Shown here piece by piece: positions 41,242 to 50,958 of a DNA stretch of 64,000 nucleotides. Numbering within the stretch: position 1 is the first letter of the stretch; every line of letters begins with the position of its first letter. The position numbers and the translations under genes were made by a program. The notes under the pieces are model-generated. The model saw only the letters and a program-made list of their open reading frames with translations. It ran no database searches and had not been told where the DNA came from. The DNA comes from Rhodospirillales bacterium (GTDB lineage: Bacteria; Pseudomonadota; Alphaproteobacteria; Micavibrionales; Micavibrionaceae): contig JACKJB010000003.1 of NCBI GenBank assembly GCA_020638155.1, positions 1-64,000 on the forward strand. Reading direction: 5' to 3'.

Positions 41242-43949
41242 GCTTTACCGGGGCGTTTGGGACGCTGGCATTTTTGAACCCGTGGATCCTGGCCGGACTG
41301 ATCTTCCTGCCGGCATTATGGTTCTTGCTGCGGGTAACGCCGCCGGCACCGAAGCTGGTCGTCTTTCCGGCGGCGCGGTTTGTCGCGGGACTGATCCCCG
41401 ACGAGCAAACCGCCAGTAAAACACCGTGGTGGATTTTGCTGCTGCGGCTTTTGATTTTAGCGCTGATTATCCTGGCGCTGGCCGGGCCTGTCCTGAACCC
41501 GGCACAATCCCTGCCCGGCTCGGCCCCGGTTCGGATCATCATGGATAATAGCTGGCCCGCGGCGCAGACATGGACGATCCAGCAGGAAGAAGCGCAAAGA
41601 CTTGTGAACAGCGCCGGGCGCGACCGCCGGGAAATTTATATCCTGACCACGGCGCCGGAACCGGGAGCCGATGCGCCGGCTTCTCACGGTCCGCTTACCC
41701 TGGGACAGGCCGAAGCGCTGCTGCGCGGGATGCGGCCTTTGCCATGGCCCGCCGATTACGATGCGGCGAATACGCTTATCAAAGAAAGTCCGGCCAAACA
41801 GAGCCTGCAAAGTTACTGGCTGGCGCACGGGCTGAAAGAAGGCGGCAGCGCCCTGATCGAAACGCTGCAGAACCAGGGCGAGCTGACCTATATCCGCCCG
41901 GAAGATGCGCGCCTGCCGGTATTGCTGCGGCCCGATCCTAAAATCAGCACGGATTTTTCCGTCCTCATCAGCGCCCCCAAAGATCTGCCCGCAGGAACGC
42001 CGGTCACGGTGAATGCGATCGGCAGTGACGGCCGTATTCTCGACTCGCAGAAAATCATGCTGGATGTCAGTGAAAAATCGGCGACCGTCACCTTTGATAT
42101 TCCCGATGCGCTGCGTAATCAGGTACACCAGATTCGTCTTGGCGATCGTCAGGGGGCGGGCGCGGCGCTGCTGCTCGACGACCAGTTCAAACGCCGCACG
42201 GTCGGGCTGGCGACAAGCACGGGCAATGATGATGACGCGCCGCTGATCGAGGAAAGCTACTATATTGAAAAAGCGCTGGAGCCTTACGCCAATATCATCA
42301 GCGGTGCGGCCGGTCAGTTGATCGAACAAAATCCCGCCGTGATTATCCTGCCGAATGTCGGGGCGATGCCGCCTGCGGAATTGAATGCGCTGGAAGACTG
42401 GGTGCGGGCGGGCGGCCTGCTGCTGCGCTTTGCCGGACCGAATATGACCCAAGGGGAAAACTTCCTTGTGCCCGTGCCGCTGCTGAAAGGCGGGCGGGCG
42501 ATGGACGGGGCGCTGACATGGGATAAGCCTGTGCAGCTTGCGCCGTTCCCGGAAACCAGTCCGCTGTTCGGCCTCGAGATCCCGGAAGAAGTCACCGTCC
42601 GGCGGCAATTGCTGGCCGAACCCGTGCAAGGGCTGGAACAGAAAAGCTGGGCTTTGCTGAATGACGGGACGCCGCTGATTACCGCCGATAATGTGGATAA
42701 AGGGCTGGTTGTGCTGATCCACACCACGGCGACGCCGCTCTGGTCCGACCTTGCGCTCTCCGGCGTGTTCGTGCAGATGTTGCGGCGGATCGTCAATTTG
42801 TCCGGCAACACGCATCTTCAGGCCGACCAGAAAGGCGGGATGCTGCAACCCTTAACCGTGCTCGACGGGATGGGTAATGTGACGCAGCCGGACAGTGCAG
42901 TGAAACCCATCGCCAGCAGCGCCTTTGACACGCTGGTCCCCGGACCGCACAACCCGCCGGGGATCTACGGGCGCAGCGCGTTCCAGAAATCTTTAAATCT
43001 GGGCGACCGGATTGACGGGCTGAAAATTTTTACCGGCCTGCCGCTCGGCGTCGCCAAAGGCACATATGGCGGAGAACACGAAACCAAGCTGATGCCGTGG
43101 CTGCTATGCGCGGCGCTGGCGCTGTTTTTATGTGACTGGCTGTTGATGGCCTTTATGCAGCTTAACTGGCGGCGCTTTCGTCATGCCCCGGCGGCGCTGG
43201 CGCTGCTGTGCGTTTTATCCATGCCCGCGGCGGCGCAGGATGCCGATTATGCCGGCAATATTCACCTTGCCTATATCAAGACCGGGAACAGCGCCGTCGA
43301 TTTGACGGCACAGCGCGGGCTTGAAGCGCTGGCGGATGTGCTGGCGCGGCGGACATCGGTGGAACCGTCCGGCGTTGTCGCGCTCGACCCGGAGCGCAGC
43401 GATCTTGCGTTCTTCCCGCTGATTTACTGGCCGATCGCGCAGGAGCAGGCCGCCCCATCGAGCAAGGCGCTGCAAAATATCCAGTATTATATCGATCACG
43501 GCGGCACGGTCCTGATCGATACGCGCGACCAGCTTTCTTCGGCGCGCAATCCTTACGGCATGACCGGGGGACGCAATGCGGAAAAGCTGCGGATGCTGGT
43601 CGGCAACCTGAACATCCCGCCACTGACCCCGGTGAAAGAAGACCATGTCCTGACCAAGTCTTTTTACCTGCTGGACAGTTTTCCGGGGCGGTATGACGGC
43701 GGGACGCTCTGGGCTGAAGAGCAGAGTGCGTCGGGGCGGGACGGCGTGTCATCGGTGATTATCGGCGGCAATGACTGGGCCGCGGCATGGGCGGCGGCCT
43801 CCGGTAACGGACCACGGCTGAACGGCGGACCACAGCAACAGGAAATGGCGCTGCGCTTCGGGGTCAATATGATGATGTATGCGCTGACCGGGAATTACAA
43901 AGCCGACCAGGTTCACCTGCCGCATATACTGGAAAGGCTGGGCCAATGA
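41238..43949 (+). CDS. BatA/DUF4159 membrane protein, 903 aa
   Basis: The N-terminus is a BatA-type domain: FLNPWILAGLIFLPALWFLL followed by a basic loop and a second membrane helix (LLRLLILALIILALAGPV). The middle, residues about 340-640, has a glutamine-amidotransferase-like fold (PAVIILPNVGAMPPAELNAL). A third helix pair (LLCAALALFLCDWLLMAF) precedes a C-terminal DUF4159 domain (YAGNIHLAYIKTGNSAVD; LIDTRDQL). It is anchored in the inner membrane with large periplasmic parts. Four-base overlaps with both neighbours show a tight operon. Confidence 0.9.
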   Translation: MSFTGAFGTLAFLNPWILAGLIFLPALWFLLRVTPPAPKLVVFPAARFVAGLIPDEQTASKTPWWILLLRLLILALIILALAGPVLNPAQSLPGSAPVRIIMDNSWPAAQTWTIQQEEAQRLVNSAGRDRREIYILTTAPEPGADAPASHGPLTLGQAEALLRGMRPLPWPADYDAANTLIKESPAKQSLQSYWLAHGLKEGGSALIETLQNQGELTYIRPEDARLPVLLRPDPKISTDFSVLISAPKDLPAGTPVTVNAIGSDGRILDSQKIMLDVSEKSATVTFDIPDALRNQVHQIRLGDRQGAGAALLLDDQFKRRTVGLATSTGNDDDAPLIEESYYIEKALEPYANIISGAAGQLIEQNPAVIILPNVGAMPPAELNALEDWVRAGGLLLRFAGPNMTQGENFLVPVPLLKGGRAMDGALTWDKPVQLAPFPETSPLFGLEIPEEVTVRRQLLAEPVQGLEQKSWALLNDGTPLITADNVDKGLVVLIHTTATPLWSDLALSGVFVQMLRRIVNLSGNTHLQADQKGGMLQPLTVLDGMGNVTQPDSAVKPIASSAFDTLVPGPHNPPGIYGRSAFQKSLNLGDRIDGLKIFTGLPLGVAKGTYGGEHETKLMPWLLCAALALFLCDWLLMAFMQLNWRRFRHAPAALALLCVLSMPAAAQDADYAGNIHLAYIKTGNSAVDLTAQRGLEALADVLARRTSVEPSGVVALDPERSDLAFFPLIYWPIAQEQAAPSSKALQNIQYYIDHGGTVLIDTRDQLSSARNPYGMTGGRNAEKLRMLVGNLNIPPLTPVKEDHVLTKSFYLLDSFPGRYDGGTLWAEEQSASGRDGVSSVIIGGNDWAAAWAAASGNGPRLNGGPQQQEMALRFGVNMMMYALTGNYKADQVHLPHILERLGQ

Positions 43950-46039
43950 ACGCAGCACTAACGGTTCATTTTGCGCCTTTGTTGCCTGATGCGCTGCTTT
44001 ACGGGATCGGCATTGCCGCGCTGGCGCTGTTCCTGTTCTCGGCGCTGTTTTACCGGCGCGGCCTGTTCTGGCGCAGTATATGCGCCGCCGCTTTTGTGCT
44101 GATCCTGCTGAATCCCTCTCTGGTCGAAGAAGAGCGCAAGGCGGCTTCGGATGTGGTCGCCGTTGTCATCGACCGTTCGCCGAGCCAGCAGAACGGGCAG
44201 CGCACGGCCCGGACCGATGCGGCGCAGACAGACCTGGAACAAAAACTGAAATTATTTGCCGGGCTTGACGTGCGGGTGATCGAAGCCCCTGCCGCAGCGG
44301 ATATCCTGACCAATGAAACGCGCCTGTTCGATGCGCTCGACCGGGTCATCGGCGATGTCCCGCTGGAGCGGCGCGCCGGGGCGATCTTCGTCACGGACGG
44401 CCAGATTCACGACATCCCGGTCAATGAAGATCATTACAATGATTACGGACCGGTACAGGTTTTGCTGAGCGGGGACAAGGATGAGCGCGACCGCCAGATC
44501 GTCGTCAAGGAAGCGCCCGCCTACGGCATTGTCGGGGAAACGGTTACGGTGCGGTACAAGATTGAAGATGTCGGGCAAAGCGGGGAAAGCTACGCCACCG
44601 TGATTACGCGGATTAATGATGAAACGCCGAAAATCGATCTCGTCCCTGTCGGCGTCGAACAGCGCGTCGAAGTGACGATCAAACATGCCGGGCAGAATAT
44701 CGTCGATATCCAGGCCAGCCCGCTGGACGATGAAATCACGCTGGCCAATAACCGCCTGCCGCTGATTATCAACGGCGTCCGGGACAGGCTGCGGGTGCTT
44801 CTGGTGTCCGGGCAGCCTCACGCAGGCGGGCGGACATGGCGGAATATCCTGACCGCCGATCCGGGCGTTGATCTGGTCCATTTCACGATTTTGCGCGAAC
44901 CGAACAAGCTTGATGCCACACCGCAGAACGAGCTGTCCCTGATCGCCTTCCCGTTCCGCGAACTGTTCGAGGTCAAGCTGTATGATTTCGATTTGATTAT
45001 TTTCGACCGCTACCGGCTGAACCGGATCCTGCCGAATTATTATTTCGCCAATATTGCCAATTACGTCAAAAAAGGCGGCGCATTGCTCGAAGCCAGCGGC
45101 CCTGCCTTTGCGACGGATGACTCGGTGTACTCGACCGCGCTGAAGGATGTCCTGCCCGCCTATCCGACCGGGCAGGTTTACCAGGAAAGCTATACGCCCG
45201 CCGTCACAGATACCGGCCACCGGCATCCGGTCACCCAGGATTTACAGTGGCGCAGCGATATCGACCAGTCCGAAGGCTGGGGCCCTTGGCTGCGGCAGGT
45301 CGCCGTCCAGCCGATGAGCGGCAATATCCTGATGACCGGGGCGAAGAACCAGCCGCTGCTGATCCTCGACCGGGTCGGTGAAGGCCGCATCGCCCAGATG
45401 GCGAGCGACCAGATCTGGCTCTGGGCGAACGGTTATAAAGGCGGCGGGCCGCAGGCGGAACTGCTGCGCCGGCTTGCGCACTGGCTGATGAAAGAACCGG
45501 AGCTTGAGGAAAACGCGCTTGATGTCCGCACGAACGGGATGAATATTATCATGACCCGGCGCTCGCTGACCAACACGCCGATCAAGGTTAACGTCACTGC
45601 GCCCGACGGGACGGAGCAGAACATCACGCTGGAAGAAGGGCCGCAAGGCGCCCTTGAAGGCCGCTTGAAAGCAGAGCAGCTTGGCATTTACACGGTCGAT
45701 GACGGGAACCAAAAACGCTTTGCGATTATCGGCGAGCTGAACCCGCCGGAACTGCGCAGCGTCCAGACAACCGGGGAGAAGCTGGCCCCGATCAGCAGCG
45801 CGTCCGGCGGCGGCATTCACTGGCTGGCCGATGACGGTACGCCCCATATCAAGTTATTACCGCCGGGGCGCAGCTATAACGGATCAGGCTGGCTGGGCCT
45901 GCGGCAAAACCGCAGCTATACCGTTACCGGGGTCAAGGAAACCCCGTTCCTGCCGTCATGGTTTTATGCGCTGTCGCTGTTTTCATTACTGATCGCCGCG
46001 TGGTGGTTTGAAGGGCGCAGCCGTAAGAAATCGAATTAG
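43946..46039 (+). CDS. VWA-like/GATase1-like membrane protein, 697 aa
   Basis: Two membrane helices in residues 10-55 are followed by a VWA-like strand VVAVVIDRSPSQQNGQR whose metal site is incomplete, then a GATase1-like domain (LRVLLVSGQPHAGGRTWRNI). A helix at the C-terminus (FYALSLFSLLIAAWWFEG) returns the chain to the cytoplasm. It is the last gene of the MoxR-DUF58 operon. Its TAG stop is supplied by the inverted repeat of the element at 46037. Confidence 0.88.
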   Translation: MNAALTVHFAPLLPDALLYGIGIAALALFLFSALFYRRGLFWRSICAAAFVLILLNPSLVEEERKAASDVVAVVIDRSPSQQNGQRTARTDAAQTDLEQKLKLFAGLDVRVIEAPAAADILTNETRLFDALDRVIGDVPLERRAGAIFVTDGQIHDIPVNEDHYNDYGPVQVLLSGDKDERDRQIVVKEAPAYGIVGETVTVRYKIEDVGQSGESYATVITRINDETPKIDLVPVGVEQRVEVTIKHAGQNIVDIQASPLDDEITLANNRLPLIINGVRDRLRVLLVSGQPHAGGRTWRNILTADPGVDLVHFTILREPNKLDATPQNELSLIAFPFRELFEVKLYDFDLIIFDRYRLNRILPNYYFANIANYVKKGGALLEASGPAFATDDSVYSTALKDVLPAYPTGQVYQESYTPAVTDTGHRHPVTQDLQWRSDIDQSEGWGPWLRQVAVQPMSGNILMTGAKNQPLLILDRVGEGRIAQMASDQIWLWANGYKGGGPQAELLRRLAHWLMKEPELEENALDVRTNGMNIIMTRRSLTNTPIKVNVTAPDGTEQNITLEEGPQGALEGRLKAEQLGIYTVDDGNQKRFAIIGELNPPELRSVQTTGEKLAPISSASGGGIHWLADDGTPHIKLLPPGRSYNGSGWLGLRQNRSYTVTGVKETPFLPSWFYALSLFSLLIAAWWFEGRSRKKSN

Positions 46040-46186
46040 AGTCATTTCAGTTAAGAATCGGACAGCTTACCCTTGGACGTCATCCCGAACGCATGTGAGG
46101 GATCTCCCGACAATTTGGAGATTTCTCGGCTTTGCCTCGAAATGACACTGTTAGATTTTGTCCGATTCTTAACTGAAATGACTCTA
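46037..46186. mobile_element. MITE-like element with 26-bp terminal inverted repeats, TA duplications and a nested R3 palindrome
   Basis: Bases 46039-46064 and 46159-46184 are perfect inverted copies starting GAGTCATTTCAG and ending CGGACA. Each is flanked outside by TA (46037-46038; 46185-46186), the target duplication of IS630/Tc1-mariner transposition. The interior carries R3 copy b (46079-46146). There is no transposase. Together with the Ts and As of TA the outer G gives TAG on each strand, the stop codons of both convergent genes. It could also act as a bidirectional terminator. Transposon kinship is inferred from structure. Confidence 0.72.
46079..46146. repeat. Palindromic repeat, family R3 copy b
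   Basis: Inverse of copy a at 3790-3859: begins GTCATCCCGAACGCATG and ends GCCTCGAAATGAC, with the inner hairpin GATCTCCC/GGAGATTTC. It is nested in the centre of the MITE-like element. Confidence 0.85.
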
Positions 46187-48061
46187 GTGTTCGGAAAGCT
46201 GGGTCCTGATCTGATCGATCAGGATATCGCTTCTGACCGGCTTGCGCAGGACAGACTTGATGTTGGGATGGATGTCCTCAAGGGAATCCAGTTTATCCTT
46301 GCTGTAACCCGACAGGATAATAACCGGTAAATCCGGGAAATCATCGATGATCTCCGCCGCCATTTCCGCCCCGGTCATGTGGGGCATGGTATAGTCCGAT
46401 ATAATAAGGTCAACACTTTCGGGATGCTCCCGCAGATAATCTATGGCTTCATCCCCATCGGCGCATAAATCGACCTCATACCCCCGACGTACCAATAACT
46501 CTTTGAGCATCTGGCGGACACGCGCCTCGTCTTCCACGACAAGGATACGGCCTGTATCTTCCTGTACGGCAGCCGCCGCCTCACCGTTAATTTCTTCAAG
46601 AGCGGCCTGCCGTTCGGCTATGGGGAAAAACAGCTCGAAACATGTCCCGACATTCCGGCAGCTATTGACCACCATAGCCCCATGATGGGCGGCAATGATG
46701 CCGTGCGCCGAAGACAGCCCCAGTCCGGTTCCCTGATCCACCGGTTTGGTCGTATAAAAAGGCTCTAGGATATGTTCCATGATATCCGCCGCCATGCCGC
46801 AGCCCGTGTCGGAAACACACACCCGGACATAGCTCCCGGATTTCAAAATCGTGCCGCACTGCAACTGGGTGTTATCGTCATCGATCCGTAAGATGCGTAC
46901 CGGCGGCGAACTATTCAGATCAGGCCACTGCGCCACTTCCATCGCCCGGTAAGGCGCATCGCCCTGTTTGATAAGATCCATACGGACCGCCAGCCGCCCC
47001 CGTTCGCCCCCCATGGCATCGATCGCGTTCACACATAAATTCATCAGGACTTGTCCGATTTGCGTCCCGTTGCCGCTGATCGTCACGTCCTCGTCCGGCA
47101 AGTCCACATCAAGCATGATTGTCGTCGGCATTGTTGCTTTGAGCATATCGGTCGTCTTCCGCACAACGCCTGTAAAATCAATGTCATTTTTGATCGTTTC
47201 ATCGCGGCGGGAAAATGTCAGGATCTGTTCGACCAGCTCCTGTGCCTGTATGCCGCCGCTCATAATCTGGGTTGCAAAATGATGCTCTTCACTGTCTTCA
47301 GGCAGGTCTTCCAGCAAAAACTCCGTATAGCCCAGCATCGAAGCCAGGATATTGTTAAAATCATGAGCGATCCCCCCGGCCAGACGTCCGACCGCTTCCA
47401 TTTTCTGGGCCTGAAAAAACTGGTTTTGCAGCGCTTCCCGGTCCTTCTGATCCTGCAGGCGTCCCGAGATATCCCTTGCCGTACCGATCAGCCCGCCGTC
47501 TTCCAGCAGGGTCAGGGACATTTCCGCCGTAACAATCGCGCCGTTTTTTTTCAGAACGGGCGCATCGCCTTTCCAATACCCGTAACGATCCAGATGCGGC
47601 AGAACTTTTTGTTCGATATCCTCCCGGCCTTTGGCACTATAGAGCGTTTTCCATGAACGCCCGATATAGGAAGGCAGATCCTGTTCATCCAGCCCGTGCA
47701 AGTCCATCAGCGCCTTGTTGATATAGGTCAGGTTACCATGCGCATCGACCAGCCCGACCCCGTCCATAGACGCATCCAGGGCCGCCATCCGCGGCACGAG
47801 CAAATCCATGATGCGTTTATTTTCCTGCTCCGACACTTCAATTTTACGGAGTTTGCACAGCAACAGGATAATCAGCCCCAACCCTGAAACGACCATGCTG
47901 ACAACTGAAAAGAGAATGAAGGTGTAGGAGGTTCCTTCATTCATGTGTGAAAAAGCGTAGACACCGCTATGATAGGCCGAAGCAATAAATATGATAATGA
48001 CAAAGGCTGTAAGAACAAGCTCGATATCTTTGATAAAGTGCTGCGGCGGCATCATGCTCAC
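46184..48061 (-). CDS. Hybrid sensor histidine kinase with PAS and receiver domains
   Basis: Two membrane helices (residues about 12-32, 45-68) enclose a short periplasmic loop. A PAS domain follows (LDASMDGVGLVDAHGNLTYIN), then HisKA with the H-box GGIAHDFNNILASMLGY, HATPase (NLCVNAIDAMGG; GTGLGLSSAHGI), and a C-terminal receiver with phospho-acceptor Asp in LIISDYTMPHMTG. The layout resembles CckA, but the true cckA is at 54219. It begins 1 base after the stop of the response regulator gene, so they share a transcript. The signal is unknown. Confidence 0.9.
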   Translation of the reverse strand: MSMMPPQHFIKDIELVLTAFVIIIFIASAYHSGVYAFSHMNEGTSYTFILFSVVSMVVSGLGLIILLLCKLRKIEVSEQENKRIMDLLVPRMAALDASMDGVGLVDAHGNLTYINKALMDLHGLDEQDLPSYIGRSWKTLYSAKGREDIEQKVLPHLDRYGYWKGDAPVLKKNGAIVTAEMSLTLLEDGGLIGTARDISGRLQDQKDREALQNQFFQAQKMEAVGRLAGGIAHDFNNILASMLGYTEFLLEDLPEDSEEHHFATQIMSGGIQAQELVEQILTFSRRDETIKNDIDFTGVVRKTTDMLKATMPTTIMLDVDLPDEDVTISGNGTQIGQVLMNLCVNAIDAMGGERGRLAVRMDLIKQGDAPYRAMEVAQWPDLNSSPPVRILRIDDDNTQLQCGTILKSGSYVRVCVSDTGCGMAADIMEHILEPFYTTKPVDQGTGLGLSSAHGIIAAHHGAMVVNSCRNVGTCFELFFPIAERQAALEEINGEAAAAVQEDTGRILVVEDEARVRQMLKELLVRRGYEVDLCADGDEAIDYLREHPESVDLIISDYTMPHMTGAEMAAEIIDDFPDLPVIILSGYSKDKLDSLEDIHPNIKSVLRKPVRSDILIDQIRTQLSEH

Positions 48062-48736
48062 TTAAGACACCAGCCCCATTTGCTGCGCTTTCAGAGCGGC
48101 CTGGGTTCTGTTCTTAGCCCCGAGCTTGCGGCAAATTCCGCGAACATGCAATTTGACCGTTACCACCTGCAGCTCAAGCGCATCGGCGATTTCCTGGTTC
48201 GACGCCCCTTTCATCAGGTAAGACAGGACCTCCGTTTCCCGTGGAGTCAGACGAAAATCACCGGTGGCATACGGTGCCTGCCCGTTCTCCCGCCTACCGT
48301 TTCCGGCAGCGTGACCGTCATAATAGGACGGCATGATATCACGGGTGTTATGATCGAGCGGCATAAAGATATCCCCGTTGAGAATATCATGTACCCCGGC
48401 AAGCATCGCCCGGCCCGACATCGTTTTTGGAAAGAATCCCGATGCGCCCATTTCAAAAGCCTGCTCAACCTGGTATTTTTCTGCCAGCCCCGACAGCAAT
48501 GCCACGCGGATGTGCGGGTATGTATCGCGTAATTGCTTTAATCCCAAAAGCCCGTCCATGCCCGGCATTCGCAAATCAAGCAGAACAAGATCCTGTACGG
48601 GATCTTCGGCCATGATTTCCATGACGCCATGCAGGTCTTTTGCCACGGAAACCTTTGCTTCCGGTTCAGCCCGTTCGATAAACTGAATCAGAGCTTCCCT
48701 GAATAATGTGTGATCGTCCGCCAGTACAAGTTTCAT
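48062..48736 (-). CDS. NarL/LuxR-type response regulator
   Basis: The receiver domain has the acidic pair in LADDH, phospho-acceptor in VLLDLRMPGMDG, and Lys in GFFPKTMSG. The C-terminal GerE helix-turn-helix reads LTPRETEVLSYLMKGASNQE then ALELQVVTVKLHVRGI. It probably takes phosphate from the hybrid kinase beside it, directly or through a phosphotransfer protein not seen here. Targets are unknown. Confidence 0.92.
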   Translation of the reverse strand: MKLVLADDHTLFREALIQFIERAEPEAKVSVAKDLHGVMEIMAEDPVQDLVLLDLRMPGMDGLLGLKQLRDTYPHIRVALLSGLAEKYQVEQAFEMGASGFFPKTMSGRAMLAGVHDILNGDIFMPLDHNTRDIMPSYYDGHAAGNGRRENGQAPYATGDFRLTPRETEVLSYLMKGASNQEIADALELQVVTVKLHVRGICRKLGAKNRTQAALKAQQMGLVS

Positions 48737-48888
48737 TTTGCCGTTTCACTCACCCTTTCGCTTATATGCTTTCGGATAGAGCGATTTGCAAAAAGCCTGC
48801 CAGCCTGCCCCTGTACTTTTTTCTTACAAAACCTTTCTATTTCAATGATTTATAATAAAAACAATATTCGTATTCTGCAAAAAAAATT

Positions 48889-50871
48889 CTATTTTGCTTC
48901 GCGATATGCAACGTGAATAGCGCCCTGTACACTCTGTTGTACGTCTTTCATTTTGATGCGATAGACATAAGCCCCTTCCATTACCCTTTGCACATAGTTG
49001 CGGGTTTCGTAAACCGGGATCAGCTCGACCCAATCGAGCATATCGATCTCCCCTTTACGCGGATCGCCGATTTCCCGCAGCCAGCGATCAACGCGTCCGG
49101 GACCGCCATTATACGCGGCAAGCGCCAGCGCATATGACCCGTCATAGCGTTCCACCATTTGCTTCAGGTACGTACTCCCCAGACGAATATTGTGATCCGG
49201 CCGCGAGGTCAGCCATTCCGTACGGTGCGACCAGCCGTTTTTACGGGCCACTTCAGCAGCCGTTGCGGGCATCAATTGCATCAACCCGCGCGCGCCGGCG
49301 GGGCTTTGCGCATCGTAATCAAACGAACTTTCCTGCCGGATCACCGCATGCACCATCGCCCATTCAACCGGGATGCCTTTCATCCGCGCCAGCATGGAAG
49401 GATAGGCAAAATCCATCATCATAATATTTTTCTGCAGGCCTTTTTTCGCGATGCGGACGGCATTGTGATAATGATCCAGCTCTACAGCCAGGTCTGCAAC
49501 CAGAACGTAATCTTCGGGCACGATGGTCTTATCGGCCAGCGCGTTTAAAAACTGGCTGGTTTCAGTACGGAAGCCCGCTTTGTGCAGCAGCCTTGTCACC
49601 TGCACCATCTCACTGCGGTTAAACGCGTTCTGGGCGGCCAGTTCGCGTTTGGGCGGTAATTGCTGCGGCGGCTTATAATCCTCGTCCAGTTCGTAAAGTG
49701 CCAATTGGCCGTAATAGGCTGTCTGGTAGCGCGCGGCAACGTGATACCACTGCTGGGCTATGCCGTGATGCCCGAGAGCTTCACTCGCCCGCCCGGCCCA
49801 GTAAGCCCCGCGCGAGCGGCTGACCGGCGTTTCGGTCCGGTGGTACAAGGCTTCGAAATGCTCGAAAGCCCGCCACGGTTTATCGAGAAAGCGTAAAGCC
49901 AGAAAGCCCGCCAGGAATTCCGCCTGTGCAAAGCCCAGACCCTCTTCCTGCTGGTGAGCGGAAACAAGCAGGTAGGCGCTTTCATATTTCTTTTCTTCCA
50001 TCAGGCGGCGGGCGATGATGTGGCGCTCCTTCCACCAATCCGGCAAGTTGGTGATTTTGCCGGCTGGCGGCGGGTTATGCAGCATTTCCATGGCCTGGAA
50101 ATTCATGTCATGACGGCGACGCCAGCGCAGGCGTTCATAGAGCAGACCGGGATCCCGCGCCAGATGTGCCGGGACACTCGCAATCCGGCCGTCAACACCG
50201 TTATGATCTGCGGCAAGCGCAATCCGCGCTTCGGTCAGGGCCGGATAGCCCCGCCCCAAAATCTGGGCCACCGCCCGCGCATTCGTAAAATGTTCGCGGA
50301 ACAGCAGCTTGTCCAGGCGGCGGCGGTGCGCGTCTTCGTTGAGATATTTGCCGTACTTTCTTAAAAACCGGTCCTGCTGGCCCGGCGAGGTCAGCGCGTC
50401 CTGCCACCATAGCCGGGCAACAGCCTGCGCTTTTGTGTCCAGCCCTTCGGCCTGCAGCGCGTCCAGATAGGTTTCCACCCCGTCGGTTGTGAGAGGTTCA
50501 TATTTCCCGAACCAGTCCACGACATCCCGGTTCACCGCGCCTTTTGCCAGCGCTTTTTCGGCTGCCAGACGCATATTTTTCTGCCCCGGCCAGTCGGGAA
50601 CCTGGTCCATAAAGCGTGTGATCCGGGCAAAGGAAATATCGCCATGATCCTTGGTGTAGGCCAGCCAGTAATAGATCTTCATCGCCAGCGGATCGCGGGT
50701 CGCGGCAATCTGCTTTTCCGCCTGGGTCCATTGCCCGCGCTTGATCGATTTCAGCGCCTGCAGCGTCTGGGCCCGGTCATTGGCTGACATGACCGTATCC
50801 TGCGTATGATCCATGGCCGGGGCCATTTGCGCCGGGAAAACCGATATTACGGCAAAAACCGTCATCGCCAT
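48889..50871 (-). CDS. Soluble lytic murein transglycosylase (Slt-type)
   Basis: The C-terminal catalytic domain has HAVIRQESSFDYDAQSPAGA with the catalytic Glu, GLMQLMPATA, and the ending AYNGGPGRVDRWL. Residues about 30-440 form the helical U-shaped superdomain of Slt70. The open frame continues to 51474, but that part is antisense to dapA. ATG 50871 has GGGG 7 bases before it and starts a hydrophobic export segment (MAMTVFAVISVFPAQMAPA) lacking basic residues, so the exact start is uncertain. The enzyme cleaves peptidoglycan in the periplasm. Confidence 0.9.
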   Translation of the reverse strand: MAMTVFAVISVFPAQMAPAMDHTQDTVMSANDRAQTLQALKSIKRGQWTQAEKQIAATRDPLAMKIYYWLAYTKDHGDISFARITRFMDQVPDWPGQKNMRLAAEKALAKGAVNRDVVDWFGKYEPLTTDGVETYLDALQAEGLDTKAQAVARLWWQDALTSPGQQDRFLRKYGKYLNEDAHRRRLDKLLFREHFTNARAVAQILGRGYPALTEARIALAADHNGVDGRIASVPAHLARDPGLLYERLRWRRRHDMNFQAMEMLHNPPPAGKITNLPDWWKERHIIARRLMEEKKYESAYLLVSAHQQEEGLGFAQAEFLAGFLALRFLDKPWRAFEHFEALYHRTETPVSRSRGAYWAGRASEALGHHGIAQQWYHVAARYQTAYYGQLALYELDEDYKPPQQLPPKRELAAQNAFNRSEMVQVTRLLHKAGFRTETSQFLNALADKTIVPEDYVLVADLAVELDHYHNAVRIAKKGLQKNIMMMDFAYPSMLARMKGIPVEWAMVHAVIRQESSFDYDAQSPAGARGLMQLMPATAAEVARKNGWSHRTEWLTSRPDHNIRLGSTYLKQMVERYDGSYALALAAYNGGPGRVDRWLREIGDPRKGEIDMLDWVELIPVYETRNYVQRVMEGAYVYRIKMKDVQQSVQGAIHVAYREAK

Positions 50872-50958
50872 GAAAAGGCCCCAAAGCGGCTGTTTCTTGC
50901 ATGATGACGCAGTAACAGCTACATTACGGGCCGCATTAGGCTTTATAAGGATAACATT

